DNA of 9,720 bases from Comamonadaceae bacterium (GCA_947454695.1 CANGMW010000082.1:1-9720); one strand, 5' to 3'; shown: positions 1 to 6,410, counted from the first letter of the stretch. Numbers and translations are program-made. Notes: a model not told the origin generated them from the sequence alone.

Positions 1-738
1 GGCCTTGGCATGACCGAGTCCGGCCCGTTTGCGATTTTTGTCACCAACCCCAACGTGAGCTCCGGCGACCTGGGCGTGCCCACGCCGGGCATGACGCTCA
101 AGCTGGTGGACATGCAGGGCAAAGTCGAAGTCCGCTACAAAGGCCCCAACGTCACGCCCGGCTACTGGCGTGCGCCTGAAGAAACCGCTGACAGCTTTGA
201 CGACGAGGGCTACTTCGCCTCAGGCGATGCCGTCAAATGGATTGACGAGACCGATGTGCACCTAGGCCTTAAATTTGACGGCCGCATTGCAGAAGACTTC
301 AAACTCGCCACCGGCACCTTTGTGAGCGTGGGCCCCTTGCGCGCCAAGATCATTGCCGCGGGCGCGCCCTACATTCAGGACGCGGTGCTCACCGGCCTGA
401 ACCTCAAAGAGGTCGGCGCCATGGTGTTTCCCACCGCGGCGGTGCGTCAGCTCAGCCCGCTGCCGGCCAGCGCGCCACTGGCCGATGTGCTGGCCACCCC
501 CGAAGTGCTGGCGAAGTTTCAGGACATCGTGAATGAATTGGCACGCAACGCCACCGGCAGCGCCAACCGCATTGCGCGCATGTGCCTCCTGGCCGACCCG
601 CCCACCATTGACCGCGGCGAGATCACCGACAAAGGCTCGATCAACCAGCGTTCGGTGCTCAGCCACCGCGCCGACACGGTGCGCGCTTTGCATGAAGGCG
701 GCCTGCACCACATCATTCAACCCACCGTGCACAAATAA
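1..738 (+). CDS. fcs: feruloyl-CoA synthase (hydroxycinnamate-CoA ligase), 3' part only
   Basis: This is the C-terminal ~245 residues of an ANL-superfamily acyl-CoA ligase; its 5' end lies outside the window. The reading frame is open from base 1, beginning GLGMTESGP, which is the conserved adenylate-binding A5 segment, so the Met at base 10 is internal and not the start. Other family marks are the A7-like stretch GYFASGDA, the block FDGRIAEDFKLATGT that in my recollection typifies feruloyl-CoA synthases rather than general acetyl/acyl ligases, and the A10 segment GEITDKGSINQR, whose Lys (codon 631-633) should be the catalytic lysine for adenylation. The expected reaction is ATP + CoA + ferulate or p-coumarate to the CoA thioester, in the cytoplasm. 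It is followed by a 100-nt gap and then by beta-oxidation-type genes, which supports an aromatic side-chain substrate. Exact substrate preference cannot be read from the sequence. Confidence 0.88.
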   Translation, partial: GLGMTESGPFAIFVTNPNVSSGDLGVPTPGMTLKLVDMQGKVEVRYKGPNVTPGYWRAPEETADSFDDEGYFASGDAVKWIDETDVHLGLKFDGRIAEDFKLATGTFVSVGPLRAKIIAAGAPYIQDAVLTGLNLKEVGAMVFPTAAVRQLSPLPASAPLADVLATPEVLAKFQDIVNELARNATGSANRIARMCLLADPPTIDRGEITDKGSINQRSVLSHRADTVRALHEGGLHHIIQPTVHK

Positions 739-785
739 AAACCGCTGCGCTCGGATTGCTGGAAAACACCAAGACACGCGCCCAC

Positions 786-795
786 CGACCGGTCG
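786..795. promoter_or_regulatory. 10-bp perfect palindrome in the ligase/dehydrogenase gap (possible operator)
   Basis: CGACCGGTCG is its own reverse complement. It lies in the 100-nt gap between the ligase stop codon (738) and the dehydrogenase start (839). This gap shows no convincing terminator or sigma-70 promoter: the only -10-like hexamer nearby, CATACT at 796-801, has no -35 partner. The palindrome could be a regulator site or chance in GC-rich DNA, so confidence is low. Confidence 0.2.
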
Positions 796-838
796 CATAC
801 TGAAACCCGACGCGAAGCAAGGAACACAAGAGGACGCT

Positions 839-1603
839 ATGAATATTCAAGGACAAGTTGCATTGGTCACCGGCGGCGCTTCCGGTTTGGGTGAAGCCAC
901 TGCGCGCGAACTCGCCCGTTTGGGCGCCAAGGTCACCGTGCTGGACGTGAACGCCGAACTCGCCGCCAAAGTGGCCAGTGAGATTGGCGGCATCGCCTGC
1001 GCTTGCGACATCACCAACACCGACAGCGTGGTGGCCGCCTTGGCCAAAGCCACGGCCGCCCACGGCCCGGCCCGCATTCTGATGAACATCGCCGGCATCG
1101 GCTCGGCCAAACGCATTGTGGGCAAAGACGGCAACGCCGCGCCGCTGGAAGACTTTGCGCGTGTGGTCAACGTCAACCTGATCGGCAGCTACAACATCAG
1201 CCGCTTGTTTGCCGCCGAGTGCGCCAAGCTTGCGCCCCTGCAAGACGGCGAGCGCGGCGTGATGATGTTCACCGCATCCGTCGCGGCTTTTGACGGCCAG
1301 GTGGGCCAACAAGCCTACAGCGCCTCCAAAGGCGGTCTGGTGGGCATGACCCTGCCGATGGCGCGCGATCTGGCGCAGCACGGCATCCGCGTGTGCACCG
1401 TGGCCCCGGGCCTGTTTGCCACGCCGCTCATGAAGCAGCTGCCGGAAGCCGTGCAAGCCTCGCTGGCCGCGTCCATTCCTTTCCCGGCACGCCTGGGTCA
1501 GCCCGAAGAGTTCGCGCAACTGGCTTGCCACATCGTGACCAACGGCCACCTCAACGGCGAAGTCATTCGCCTGGACGGCGCCCTGCGCATGGCGCCACGC
1601 TGA
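839..1603 (+). CDS. SDR-family 3-hydroxyacyl-CoA dehydrogenase (HSD10-like)
   Basis: A 254-residue classical short-chain dehydrogenase, the normal length for the family. The NAD-binding motif TGGASGLG is at residues 11-18. An acidic D36 at the end of beta-2 favours NAD over NADP. D57 begins the CDI segment, and the NIAG motif is at 83-86. The catalytic set is S147, Y160 and K164 (in YSASKGG). The overall pattern, including the APGLFATPL segment, resembles type-2 3-hydroxyacyl-CoA dehydrogenase (17-beta-HSD10 group), which oxidises 3-hydroxyacyl-CoA to 3-ketoacyl-CoA. Beside a feruloyl-CoA ligase, the likely substrate is an aryl-3-hydroxypropionyl-CoA; that is inference. The ATG at 839 was chosen because AGAGGA (829-834) precedes it and the Rossmann fold begins immediately. 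The frame is open much further upstream, but only as a shadow of the ligase gene. The stop is followed directly by a dispersed repeat. Confidence 0.87.
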   Translation: MNIQGQVALVTGGASGLGEATARELARLGAKVTVLDVNAELAAKVASEIGGIACACDITNTDSVVAALAKATAAHGPARILMNIAGIGSAKRIVGKDGNAAPLEDFARVVNVNLIGSYNISRLFAAECAKLAPLQDGERGVMMFTASVAAFDGQVGQQAYSASKGGLVGMTLPMARDLAQHGIRVCTVAPGLFATPLMKQLPEAVQASLAASIPFPARLGQPEEFAQLACHIVTNGHLNGEVIRLDGALRMAPR

Positions 1604-1604
1604 C

Positions 1605-1691
1605 TATGAGCCCCCACGTTCATCACTTCGTGTATTCACTGCCCCCCGAGGGGGCCCTGCTCTCCTTGGGGCGGCCCGGCGGAGAGCAGCC
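1605..1691 (+). repeat. dispersed GC-rich intergenic repeat, copy A (87 bp)
   Basis: This copy fills the whole gap between the dehydrogenase stop (1601-1603) and the thioesterase ATG (1692). It shares long identical blocks with the two copies at 6233-6410, including CATCACTTCGTGTATTCACT, GCCCCCCGAGGGGGC and GGGGCGGCCCGGC. The GCCCCC/GGGGGC arms (1641-1646 and 1650-1655) form a 6-bp hairpin with a CGA loop. Its last part, GGAGAG at 1681-1686, sits at Shine-Dalgarno distance from the thioesterase start. ATGAGC occurs at both edges (1606-1611 and 1692-1697), like a short target-site duplication. I recall similar repeats scattered between genes in Comamonadaceae genomes. No transposase is encoded. 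Confidence 0.85.
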
Positions 1692-2123
1692 ATGAGCGCT
1701 TCTATGCAAAAAACTGTTATTTACGAAGTCGATGTGCTGTTCGGCGATTGCGACCCTGCCGGCATCGTCTTCTTCCCCAATTTTCTAAAGTGGATGGACG
1801 CGTCCTCGCTCAACTTTTTCATGAAGTGCGGCGTGCCGCCTTGGCGTGAGCTGGTCAAGACGCGCGGCATCATCGGCACGCCCATGCTGGAGATCAACAC
1901 CAAGTTCACCCGCACGGCCACCTACGGCGAGCGGCTGCAAATCCACACCAGCGTGCAAGAGTGGCGCGGCAAAGTGTTTGTCCACAAGCATGTGGTCATG
2001 CGGGGCGACACCGTGTTGTGCGAAGGCACCGAAGTGCGCGCTTTTTGCTGCAAGCACCCCGACGATCCCGACCGCATCAAAACCGTGGCAGTGCCCGACG
2101 ACATCCGTGCACTGTGCAGTTGA
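1692..2123 (+). CDS. hotdog-fold acyl-CoA thioesterase, 4-hydroxybenzoyl-CoA thioesterase type
   Basis: A 143-residue single hotdog-domain protein. The segment FGDCDPAGIVFFPNF near the N-terminus is the hallmark of the 4-hydroxybenzoyl-CoA thioesterase family, with D21 matching the catalytic Asp17 of the Pseudomonas CBS3 enzyme. Similarity to that enzyme, as I recall its sequence, continues through KCGVPPWRELV, RGIIGTP, the EWR segment and the terminal ALCS. The expected reaction is hydrolysis of 4-hydroxybenzoyl-CoA (or vanilloyl-CoA) to the free acid plus CoA, the last CoA-thioester step of a beta-oxidative hydroxycinnamate route. The ATG at 1692 is preceded by GGAGAG, which belongs to repeat copy A. 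A second in-frame ATG at 1704 is possible but has a poorer ribosome site. The following 49-nt gap to the binding-protein gene has no promoter that I can see, so co-transcription is likely. Confidence 0.88.
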   Translation: MSASMQKTVIYEVDVLFGDCDPAGIVFFPNFLKWMDASSLNFFMKCGVPPWRELVKTRGIIGTPMLEINTKFTRTATYGERLQIHTSVQEWRGKVFVHKHVVMRGDTVLCEGTEVRAFCCKHPDDPDRIKTVAVPDDIRALCS

Positions 2124-2172
2124 CCCTGTTCCCTCACCCCCTGTTTTTCACCCCAACCCTTAGGAGACAAGC

Positions 2173-3303
2173 ATGAACATGAAAAAAACACTGGTGGCTC
2201 TGGCCATCATCGCGGGTAGCACCGCAGCTTTGGCCGACGTGAAAATCGGCGTCAGCCTCTCGCTCACCGGCCCTGGCTCCGGCCTGGGCATCCCCATGCA
2301 AAACCAGCTGAAGCTGGCACCTGCCACCATCGGCGGCGAAAAAATTCAATACATCATCCTGGACGACGCCAGCGATCCGGGCAAAGGTGCGGCCAACGCG
2401 CGCCGCTTTGTGACGGAGGACAAGGTGGACCTGATCCTGGGTTCGTGCCTGACCACAGTGGCCGCTGCCATGACCGACATTGCCGCTGAAGCCGGCACCG
2501 TGCAACTCGCCGGCTCACCGGTGGGTGTGCCCGCCGGCAAAGACAAGTGGATGTTCCGCCTGCCCCAGTCCAACACCGTGATGGGCCATGCGGTGGTCGA
2601 GCACATGAAAAAGCAAGGCGTGAAAACCATTGGCTTTTTGGGCTACACCGACGCTTACGGCGAGCAGTGGCTCAAGGAAATCACGCCTCAACTTGACAAA
2701 GAAGGGATCAAGATTGTGGCCACCGAGCGCTTCGCCCGTTCAGACACCAGCGTGACCCCGCAAGCTCTGAAGATCACCGCGGCCAATCCGGACGCGGTGC
2801 TGATCGTGGCCTCGGGCTCGGGCGCAGCGATGCCTGAGCTGGCCATTCTGGAGCGCGGCTACAAAGGCAAGCTCTACCAAACGCACGCTGCTGCCACACC
2901 GGATCTGCCGCGCGTGGGTGGCAAGGCCGTGGAAGGCACCTTCGTGGTGTCTGGCCCCGCCCTGTTGGGTGACCAGTTGCCCGACAGCCACCCCTCCAAG
3001 AAAGTGGCGATCGACTTCGTTCAGAAGTTCGAGAAAGCCTACGGCCCCAACACCCGCAACCAGTTTGCCGGCCACTCGTATGACGCGGTGATCACGCTGG
3101 AAAAAGTGATCCCCATGGCGCTCAAAAAAGCCAAGCCGGGCACGCCCGAGTTCCGCGCAGCGCTGCGTGACTCGATGGAAACCATGGGTCGCACCGTGTT
3201 CGCCCACGGCGTGATGAACTGGACGGCCAATGACCACTGGGGCTACACCCTGGAAACCGGTGTCATGACCAAGCTGGTGGACGGCAAGTTCAAGGTCGAA
3301 TAA
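2173..3303 (+). CDS. periplasmic substrate-binding protein of a HAAT/branched-chain-type ABC importer
   Basis: A 376-residue type I solute-binding protein. Residues 1-21 form a Sec signal peptide: a KK-containing N-region, a hydrophobic core (LVALAIIAGSTA), and an ALA cleavage site before DVKIG. The mature part starts with the usual KIGVSLSLTGPGSGLG strand-loop and contains the DDASDPGKGAANARRFV segment typical of Leu/Ile/Val- and aromatic-acid-binding receptors. It should capture ligand in the periplasm and deliver it to the permease/ATPase set encoded downstream. Relatives of this subfamily in phenylpropanoid loci (for example CouP of Rhodopseudomonas) bind p-coumarate-like acids. With a feruloyl-CoA ligase in the same cluster, an aromatic acid is the more likely ligand than an amino acid; this is inferred from context. 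A strong TAGGAGA ribosome site (2161-2167) precedes ATG 2173. Two stem-loops follow the stop codon. Confidence 0.9.
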   Translation: MNMKKTLVALAIIAGSTAALADVKIGVSLSLTGPGSGLGIPMQNQLKLAPATIGGEKIQYIILDDASDPGKGAANARRFVTEDKVDLILGSCLTTVAAAMTDIAAEAGTVQLAGSPVGVPAGKDKWMFRLPQSNTVMGHAVVEHMKKQGVKTIGFLGYTDAYGEQWLKEITPQLDKEGIKIVATERFARSDTSVTPQALKITAANPDAVLIVASGSGAAMPELAILERGYKGKLYQTHAAATPDLPRVGGKAVEGTFVVSGPALLGDQLPDSHPSKKVAIDFVQKFEKAYGPNTRNQFAGHSYDAVITLEKVIPMALKKAKPGTPEFRAALRDSMETMGRTVFAHGVMNWTANDHWGYTLETGVMTKLVDGKFKVE

Positions 3304-3310
3304 GACCTGC

Positions 3311-3368
3311 GCACCGTGCAAGGCGTGTGCCTTGTGCGGTGCTTTGAGAACGCCCGCCAGGGCGGGCG
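3311..3368 (+). promoter_or_regulatory. two consecutive stem-loops after the binding-protein gene
   Basis: Hairpin 1 pairs 3311-3324 (GCACCGTGCAAGGC) with 3329-3342 (GCCTTGTGCGGTGC) around a GTGT loop. All 14 pairs can form in RNA if two G-U wobbles are counted. Hairpin 2 pairs CGCCCGC (3351-3357) with GCGGGCG (3362-3368) around CAGG. No U-tract follows either stem directly. The nearest T run, 3389-3394, is about 20 nt away, so this is not a textbook terminator. In ABC operons a structure between the receptor and permease genes often protects the upstream mRNA or reduces read-through, giving more receptor than membrane subunits; that role is inferred here. Confidence 0.6.
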
Positions 3369-3406
3369 CGTACAAATTCCCTCCCTTATTTTTTCCAAGG
3401 CAAGCC

Positions 3407-4447
3407 ATGGACTTCTCGATTGCCAGCATCCTGCTGCTCGATGGTGTGACCAACGGCGCGGTCTATGCCCTCTTGGGCCTGGCCACCGTGCTGGTGTTCA
3501 CTGTCACCCGCGTCATCTTTATTCCGCAAGGCGAGTTCGTGGCCTACGGCGCGCTCACGCTGGCCATGTTGCAAGCGGGCAAGACACCGGGCACCGTGTG
3601 GTTGCTGCTGTGTCTGGCCGCGGTCGCGTCGGTCATGGAGTTCATGCAACGCTGGCAACACAACGGCCATGTTGTGCGCGCCTTGAAAGCGGCGCTCAAG
3701 ACTTTGGTTTTCCCGGTGTTGATTTCTGGGGTGACGATCTGGGCGGCGCCTCAACAACTGTCTCTTTGGGTGCAGGCCCTGCTCAGCGTGGGTATCGTCA
3801 CCGCGTTCGGGCCGCTGGTCTACCGAGTGGCTTACCAGTCGCTGGAGGCGGCAACGCCCCTGGTGCTGCTGATTGTGTCGGTGGGCGTGCATTTCGCCAT
3901 GACGGGTTTGGGACTTTTGTTTTTTGGCGCCGAAGGCTCGCGCAATCCGGCTTTTTGGGACGTGCGCTTTTCGCTGGGCGCGCTGAGCATCACAGGACAG
4001 ACCCTCATCATCTTTGCCGTCTCGGCGGCGCTCATCGTGCTGCTGTGGCTTTATTTTGAAAAATCTTTGCGCGGCAAAGCGCTGCGTGCCACGGCGGTCA
4101 ACCGCACCGGTGCGCGCCTGATGGGTATTTCTTCTCACACCTCGGGCCAGCTCACCTTTTTGATGGCTGCGCTCATTGGCGCGCTCTCAGGCCTGTTGAT
4201 CGGGCCGACCACCACCGTGTTTTACGACTCCGGTTTTCTGATTGGTCTCAAAGGTTTTGTCGCAGCGGTGATCGCCGGCTTGTCCAGCTATCCGGGCGCG
4301 CTGCTGGGCGCGCTGTTCGTGGGCATTGTCGAATCATTCGGCGCTTTTTGGGCCAGTGCTTTCAAAGAGGTGATTGTGTTCACCCTGGTTCTGCCCATCC
4401 TGCTGGTGCGCTCTTTGCGCAGCGGTCATTCCGACGAAGAACACTGA
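3407..4447 (+). CDS. livH: LivH-type inner-membrane permease of the HAAT ABC importer
   Basis: A 346-residue, very hydrophobic multi-span protein. The N-terminal LLLDGVTNGAVYALLGLATVLVF is the typical LivH first helix. The C-terminal half contains the EKSLRGKALRATAVNRTGARLMGI loop, which is the cytoplasmic EAA-like segment that contacts the ATPases, and the later helices ending in LVLPILLVRS. It would form the translocation channel together with the permease half of the next gene. ATG 3407 was chosen because CCAAGG (3395-3400) lies upstream and the first membrane helix starts at once. The frame is open back to 3332, but that extension is soluble and overlaps the stem-loops. The protein is longer than E. 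coli LivH (308 residues); the extra ~40 residues appear to lie at about residues 70-115, around MQRWQHNGHVVRALKAALK. The next gene starts 21 nt downstream. Confidence 0.88.
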   Translation: MDFSIASILLLDGVTNGAVYALLGLATVLVFTVTRVIFIPQGEFVAYGALTLAMLQAGKTPGTVWLLLCLAAVASVMEFMQRWQHNGHVVRALKAALKTLVFPVLISGVTIWAAPQQLSLWVQALLSVGIVTAFGPLVYRVAYQSLEAATPLVLLIVSVGVHFAMTGLGLLFFGAEGSRNPAFWDVRFSLGALSITGQTLIIFAVSAALIVLLWLYFEKSLRGKALRATAVNRTGARLMGISSHTSGQLTFLMAALIGALSGLLIGPTTTVFYDSGFLIGLKGFVAAVIAGLSSYPGALLGALFVGIVESFGAFWASAFKEVIVFTLVLPILLVRSLRSGHSDEEH

Positions 4448-4468
4448 GATGGCCGAAGGAACCTTGAC

Positions 4469-6232
4469 ATGAAAAAATCCCTCCCCATCCTTTTGCTGAC
4501 CGCAGCCGTGCCGCTGGTGGCCGTGTTGCCGCTGCCCGATTTCTGGATTGCCCAGCTCAATTACATCGGCCTGTATGCGCTGGTGTGTCTGGGCTTGGTG
4601 CTGCTCACCGGCGTGGGCGGCCTCACCTCTTTCGGCCAAGCCGCGTTTGTGGGCGTAGGCGCCTACAGCACCGCCTGGCTGACCCTGAACACCGGTATGT
4701 CGCCTTGGCTGACCGTGTTCGTCGGCCTGGCACTCACCACGGTCAGTGCCCTCCTCGTGGGCGCCATCACCCTGCGCATGTCGGGCCACTATTTGCCACT
4801 GGCCACCATCGCCTGGGGCCTGTCTTTGTACTTTCTCATGGGCAATCTGGATGCGCTGGGCAAGTACGACGGCTTGCTGGGTTTGAAAAGCCTGAGCATC
4901 GCCGGTGTTGACATCGGCCAGGGCCGCCTCTTCTTTGTGCTGTGCTGGGCGATTCTGATTGCCGGCAGTGTGGCCATGCTCAATTTGCTGGACTCGCGTC
5001 CGGGGCGCGCCATCCGCTCGCTCAAGGTCGGCTCGCAAATGGCCGAGGCCATGGGCATCAGCACCTTGCGCTACAAGATCACCATTTTTGTCATTGCAGC
5101 TTTGTTCGCATCAGTCGCCGGCTGGCTCTTGGCGCACTTTCAGCGCACCGTCAACCCTTCCGCCTTTGGTCTGAAGATGGGCATCGAGTACCTGTTCATG
5201 ACCGTGATCGGCGGCGTGGGCTACGTGTGGGGTGCCATTGTCGGCGCGGGACTTGTCAAGCTGCTGGACGATTACCTGCAAGTCGCGCTGCCCGCGCTGA
5301 TCGGCACGAGCGGCAGCTATGAAGTGATTGTGTTTGGCATTGCCCTGGTGCTGGTGCTGAAGTACCTGCCCGACGGGCTGTGGTCGATGGTGGCGCGCAA
5401 ACTGCCCCGCGCACCCCGCGCCGTGAACTGGCAACACGCGCCTGATTTGCCTGTGCGCTCCAAACCCGTGCTGGGCGACACGGTCTTGCACGTGGAAAAA
5501 ATCCGCAAACAATTTGGTGGCCTCACCGCGGTGAACGACATCAGTTTTGAAATTCATGCCGGCGAGATCGTGGGCTTGATCGGCCCCAACGGTGCCGGCA
5601 AATCCACCACTTTCAATTTGGTGACGGGCGTGCTCTCCAAAACCAGTGGCGCGGTGACTTTCCGGGGTGAAGACATCACGGCCTTGTCCTCGCGGGATAT
5701 TTCGCGCAAGGGCATGGCCCGCACCTTCCAGCATGTGAAGATGATCGCCGACATGACCGTTCTGGAGAACGTGACCCTGGGCGCGTACACCCGTGGCAAG
5801 CAGGGCGTGCTCTCGTCGATGTTGCGCCTGAATGGCCGCGAAGAACAAAGCCTCATGAAGGAAGCGCAACGCCAGTTGGAGCGCATCGGCATGGGTGCCT
5901 ACCTGCATGAACAAGCCGGCAACCTGCCCATGGGCCCGCAACGCCTGATGGAAATCGCCCGTGCGCTGTGTTGCGACCCGGCGCTGCTCTTACTCGATGA
6001 ACCGGCGGCCGGTCTGCGCCACAAAGAAAAACAAGCCTTAGCCCAGGTGCTGCGTCAGTTGCAAACCGAAGGCATGAGCATTTTGCTGGTTGAGCACGAC
6101 ATGGATCTGGTGATGGATGTGTGCGACCAACTCGTGGTCATGGAGTTTGGCACCCTGCTCACGCGCGGCACGCCCGCTGAAGTTCAAGCCAACCCCGCCG
6201 TGCGCGCGGCCTACCTTGGAACGGAACACTAG
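4469..6232 (+). CDS. fused LivM-type permease / LivG-type ATPase of the HAAT ABC importer
   Basis: One 587-residue frame joins two subunits that are separate genes in E. coli. Residues 1 to ~317 form a LivM-like membrane domain, including the GVGGLTSFGQAAFVGVGAY motif near residue 50 and the LKVGSQMAEAMGI coupling loop. A hydrophilic, Pro/Arg-rich linker (~318-337) leads to a complete ABC ATPase. That domain has Walker A GPNGAGKST at 372-380, Q-loop Q421 (ARTFQ), the signature at 486-491, Walker B ending D510-E511 (LLLLDEP), and switch H543 (VEHD). The signature reads LPMGPQ where LivG proteins normally read like LSYGQQ. The fusion should enforce 1:1 pairing of this permease with this ATPase. 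The ribosome site GAAGGA (4455-4460) precedes ATG 4469. No stop or frameshift separates the halves. The gene ends immediately before two tandem repeat units. Confidence 0.9.
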   Translation: MKKSLPILLLTAAVPLVAVLPLPDFWIAQLNYIGLYALVCLGLVLLTGVGGLTSFGQAAFVGVGAYSTAWLTLNTGMSPWLTVFVGLALTTVSALLVGAITLRMSGHYLPLATIAWGLSLYFLMGNLDALGKYDGLLGLKSLSIAGVDIGQGRLFFVLCWAILIAGSVAMLNLLDSRPGRAIRSLKVGSQMAEAMGISTLRYKITIFVIAALFASVAGWLLAHFQRTVNPSAFGLKMGIEYLFMTVIGGVGYVWGAIVGAGLVKLLDDYLQVALPALIGTSGSYEVIVFGIALVLVLKYLPDGLWSMVARKLPRAPRAVNWQHAPDLPVRSKPVLGDTVLHVEKIRKQFGGLTAVNDISFEIHAGEIVGLIGPNGAGKSTTFNLVTGVLSKTSGAVTFRGEDITALSSRDISRKGMARTFQHVKMIADMTVLENVTLGAYTRGKQGVLSSMLRLNGREEQSLMKEAQRQLERIGMGAYLHEQAGNLPMGPQRLMEIARALCCDPALLLLDEPAAGLRHKEKQALAQVLRQLQTEGMSILLVEHDMDLVMDVCDQLVVMEFGTLLTRGTPAEVQANPAVRAAYLGTEH

Positions 6233-6321
6233 TATGTTGCCCCCACGCTCTTCACTTCGTGTAATCGCTGCCCCCCGAGGGGGCGCTGGCCTCCTTTGGG
6301 GCGGCCCGGCAGGAGACCTGA
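6233..6321 (+). repeat. dispersed GC-rich intergenic repeat, copy B (89 bp, tandem with C)
   Basis: This is the first of two head-to-tail 89-bp units that together fill the gap between the permease/ATPase stop (6230-6232) and the LivF start (6412). It differs from copy C at only four positions, all in the first 40 bases; the remaining stretch, from CTGCCCCCC to the end, is identical. It carries the same GC hairpin (GCCCCC...GGGGGC) and ends with AGGAGA (6311-6316) six bases before an ATG at 6323, which is not a gene start. Confidence 0.88.
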
Positions 6322-6410
6322 TATGTGGCCCCCACGCTCATCACTTCGTGTATTCACTGCCCCCCGAGGGGGCGCTGGCCTCCTTTGGGGCGGCCCGGCA
6401 GGAGACCTGA
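6322..6410 (+). repeat. dispersed GC-rich intergenic repeat, copy C (89 bp, tandem with B)
   Basis: The second unit of the tandem pair starts TATGTGGCCC and ends AGGAGACCTGA. The next bases are TATG, so the LivF start codon sits exactly where a third unit would begin. Its first half matches copy A more closely than copy B does (CATCACTTCGTGTATTCACT is shared by A and C), while its second half is identical to B. This fits duplication of one unit, or gene conversion between units. Confidence 0.88.
6400..6405 (+). promoter_or_regulatory. Shine-Dalgarno of livF located inside repeat copy C
   Basis: AGGAGA at 6400-6405, with a 6-nt spacer, precedes ATG 6412. It is near-ideal and decides this start over the in-frame GTG at 6325. 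The same hexamer in copy B (6311-6316) shows that it is part of the repeat, not of the gene's own leader. Confidence 0.75.

Noticed and set aside
533..838. Upstream in-frame extension of the SDR dehydrogenase
   Set aside because: It overlaps the ligase gene in another frame and is Ala/Thr/Cys-rich without family similarity; the Rossmann fold begins at the ATG at 839.
739..838. Promoter for the SDR dehydrogenase
   Set aside because: CATACT at 796-801 has no -35 partner at 16-18 bp, and the gap is otherwise featureless apart from a palindrome.
713..1549. 278-codon - strand open frame
   Set aside because: It is antisense to the SDR dehydrogenase, which has all catalytic motifs; the reverse frame has a low-complexity Gly/His/Ala composition.
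2740..3453. 237-codon - strand open frame over the receptor gene and stem-loops
   Set aside because: It is antisense to a well-supported binding protein and has no domain resemblance.
5111..5941. 276-codon - strand open frame
   Set aside because: It lies wholly antisense to the LivM-LivG gene, has a composition typical of the reverse complement of a GC-rich gene, and shows no family motif.
6233..6410. CRISPR array or insertion sequence
   Set aside because: There are only two abutting 89-bp units without spacers, and no transposase or terminal inverted repeats; this is a dispersed intergenic repeat.
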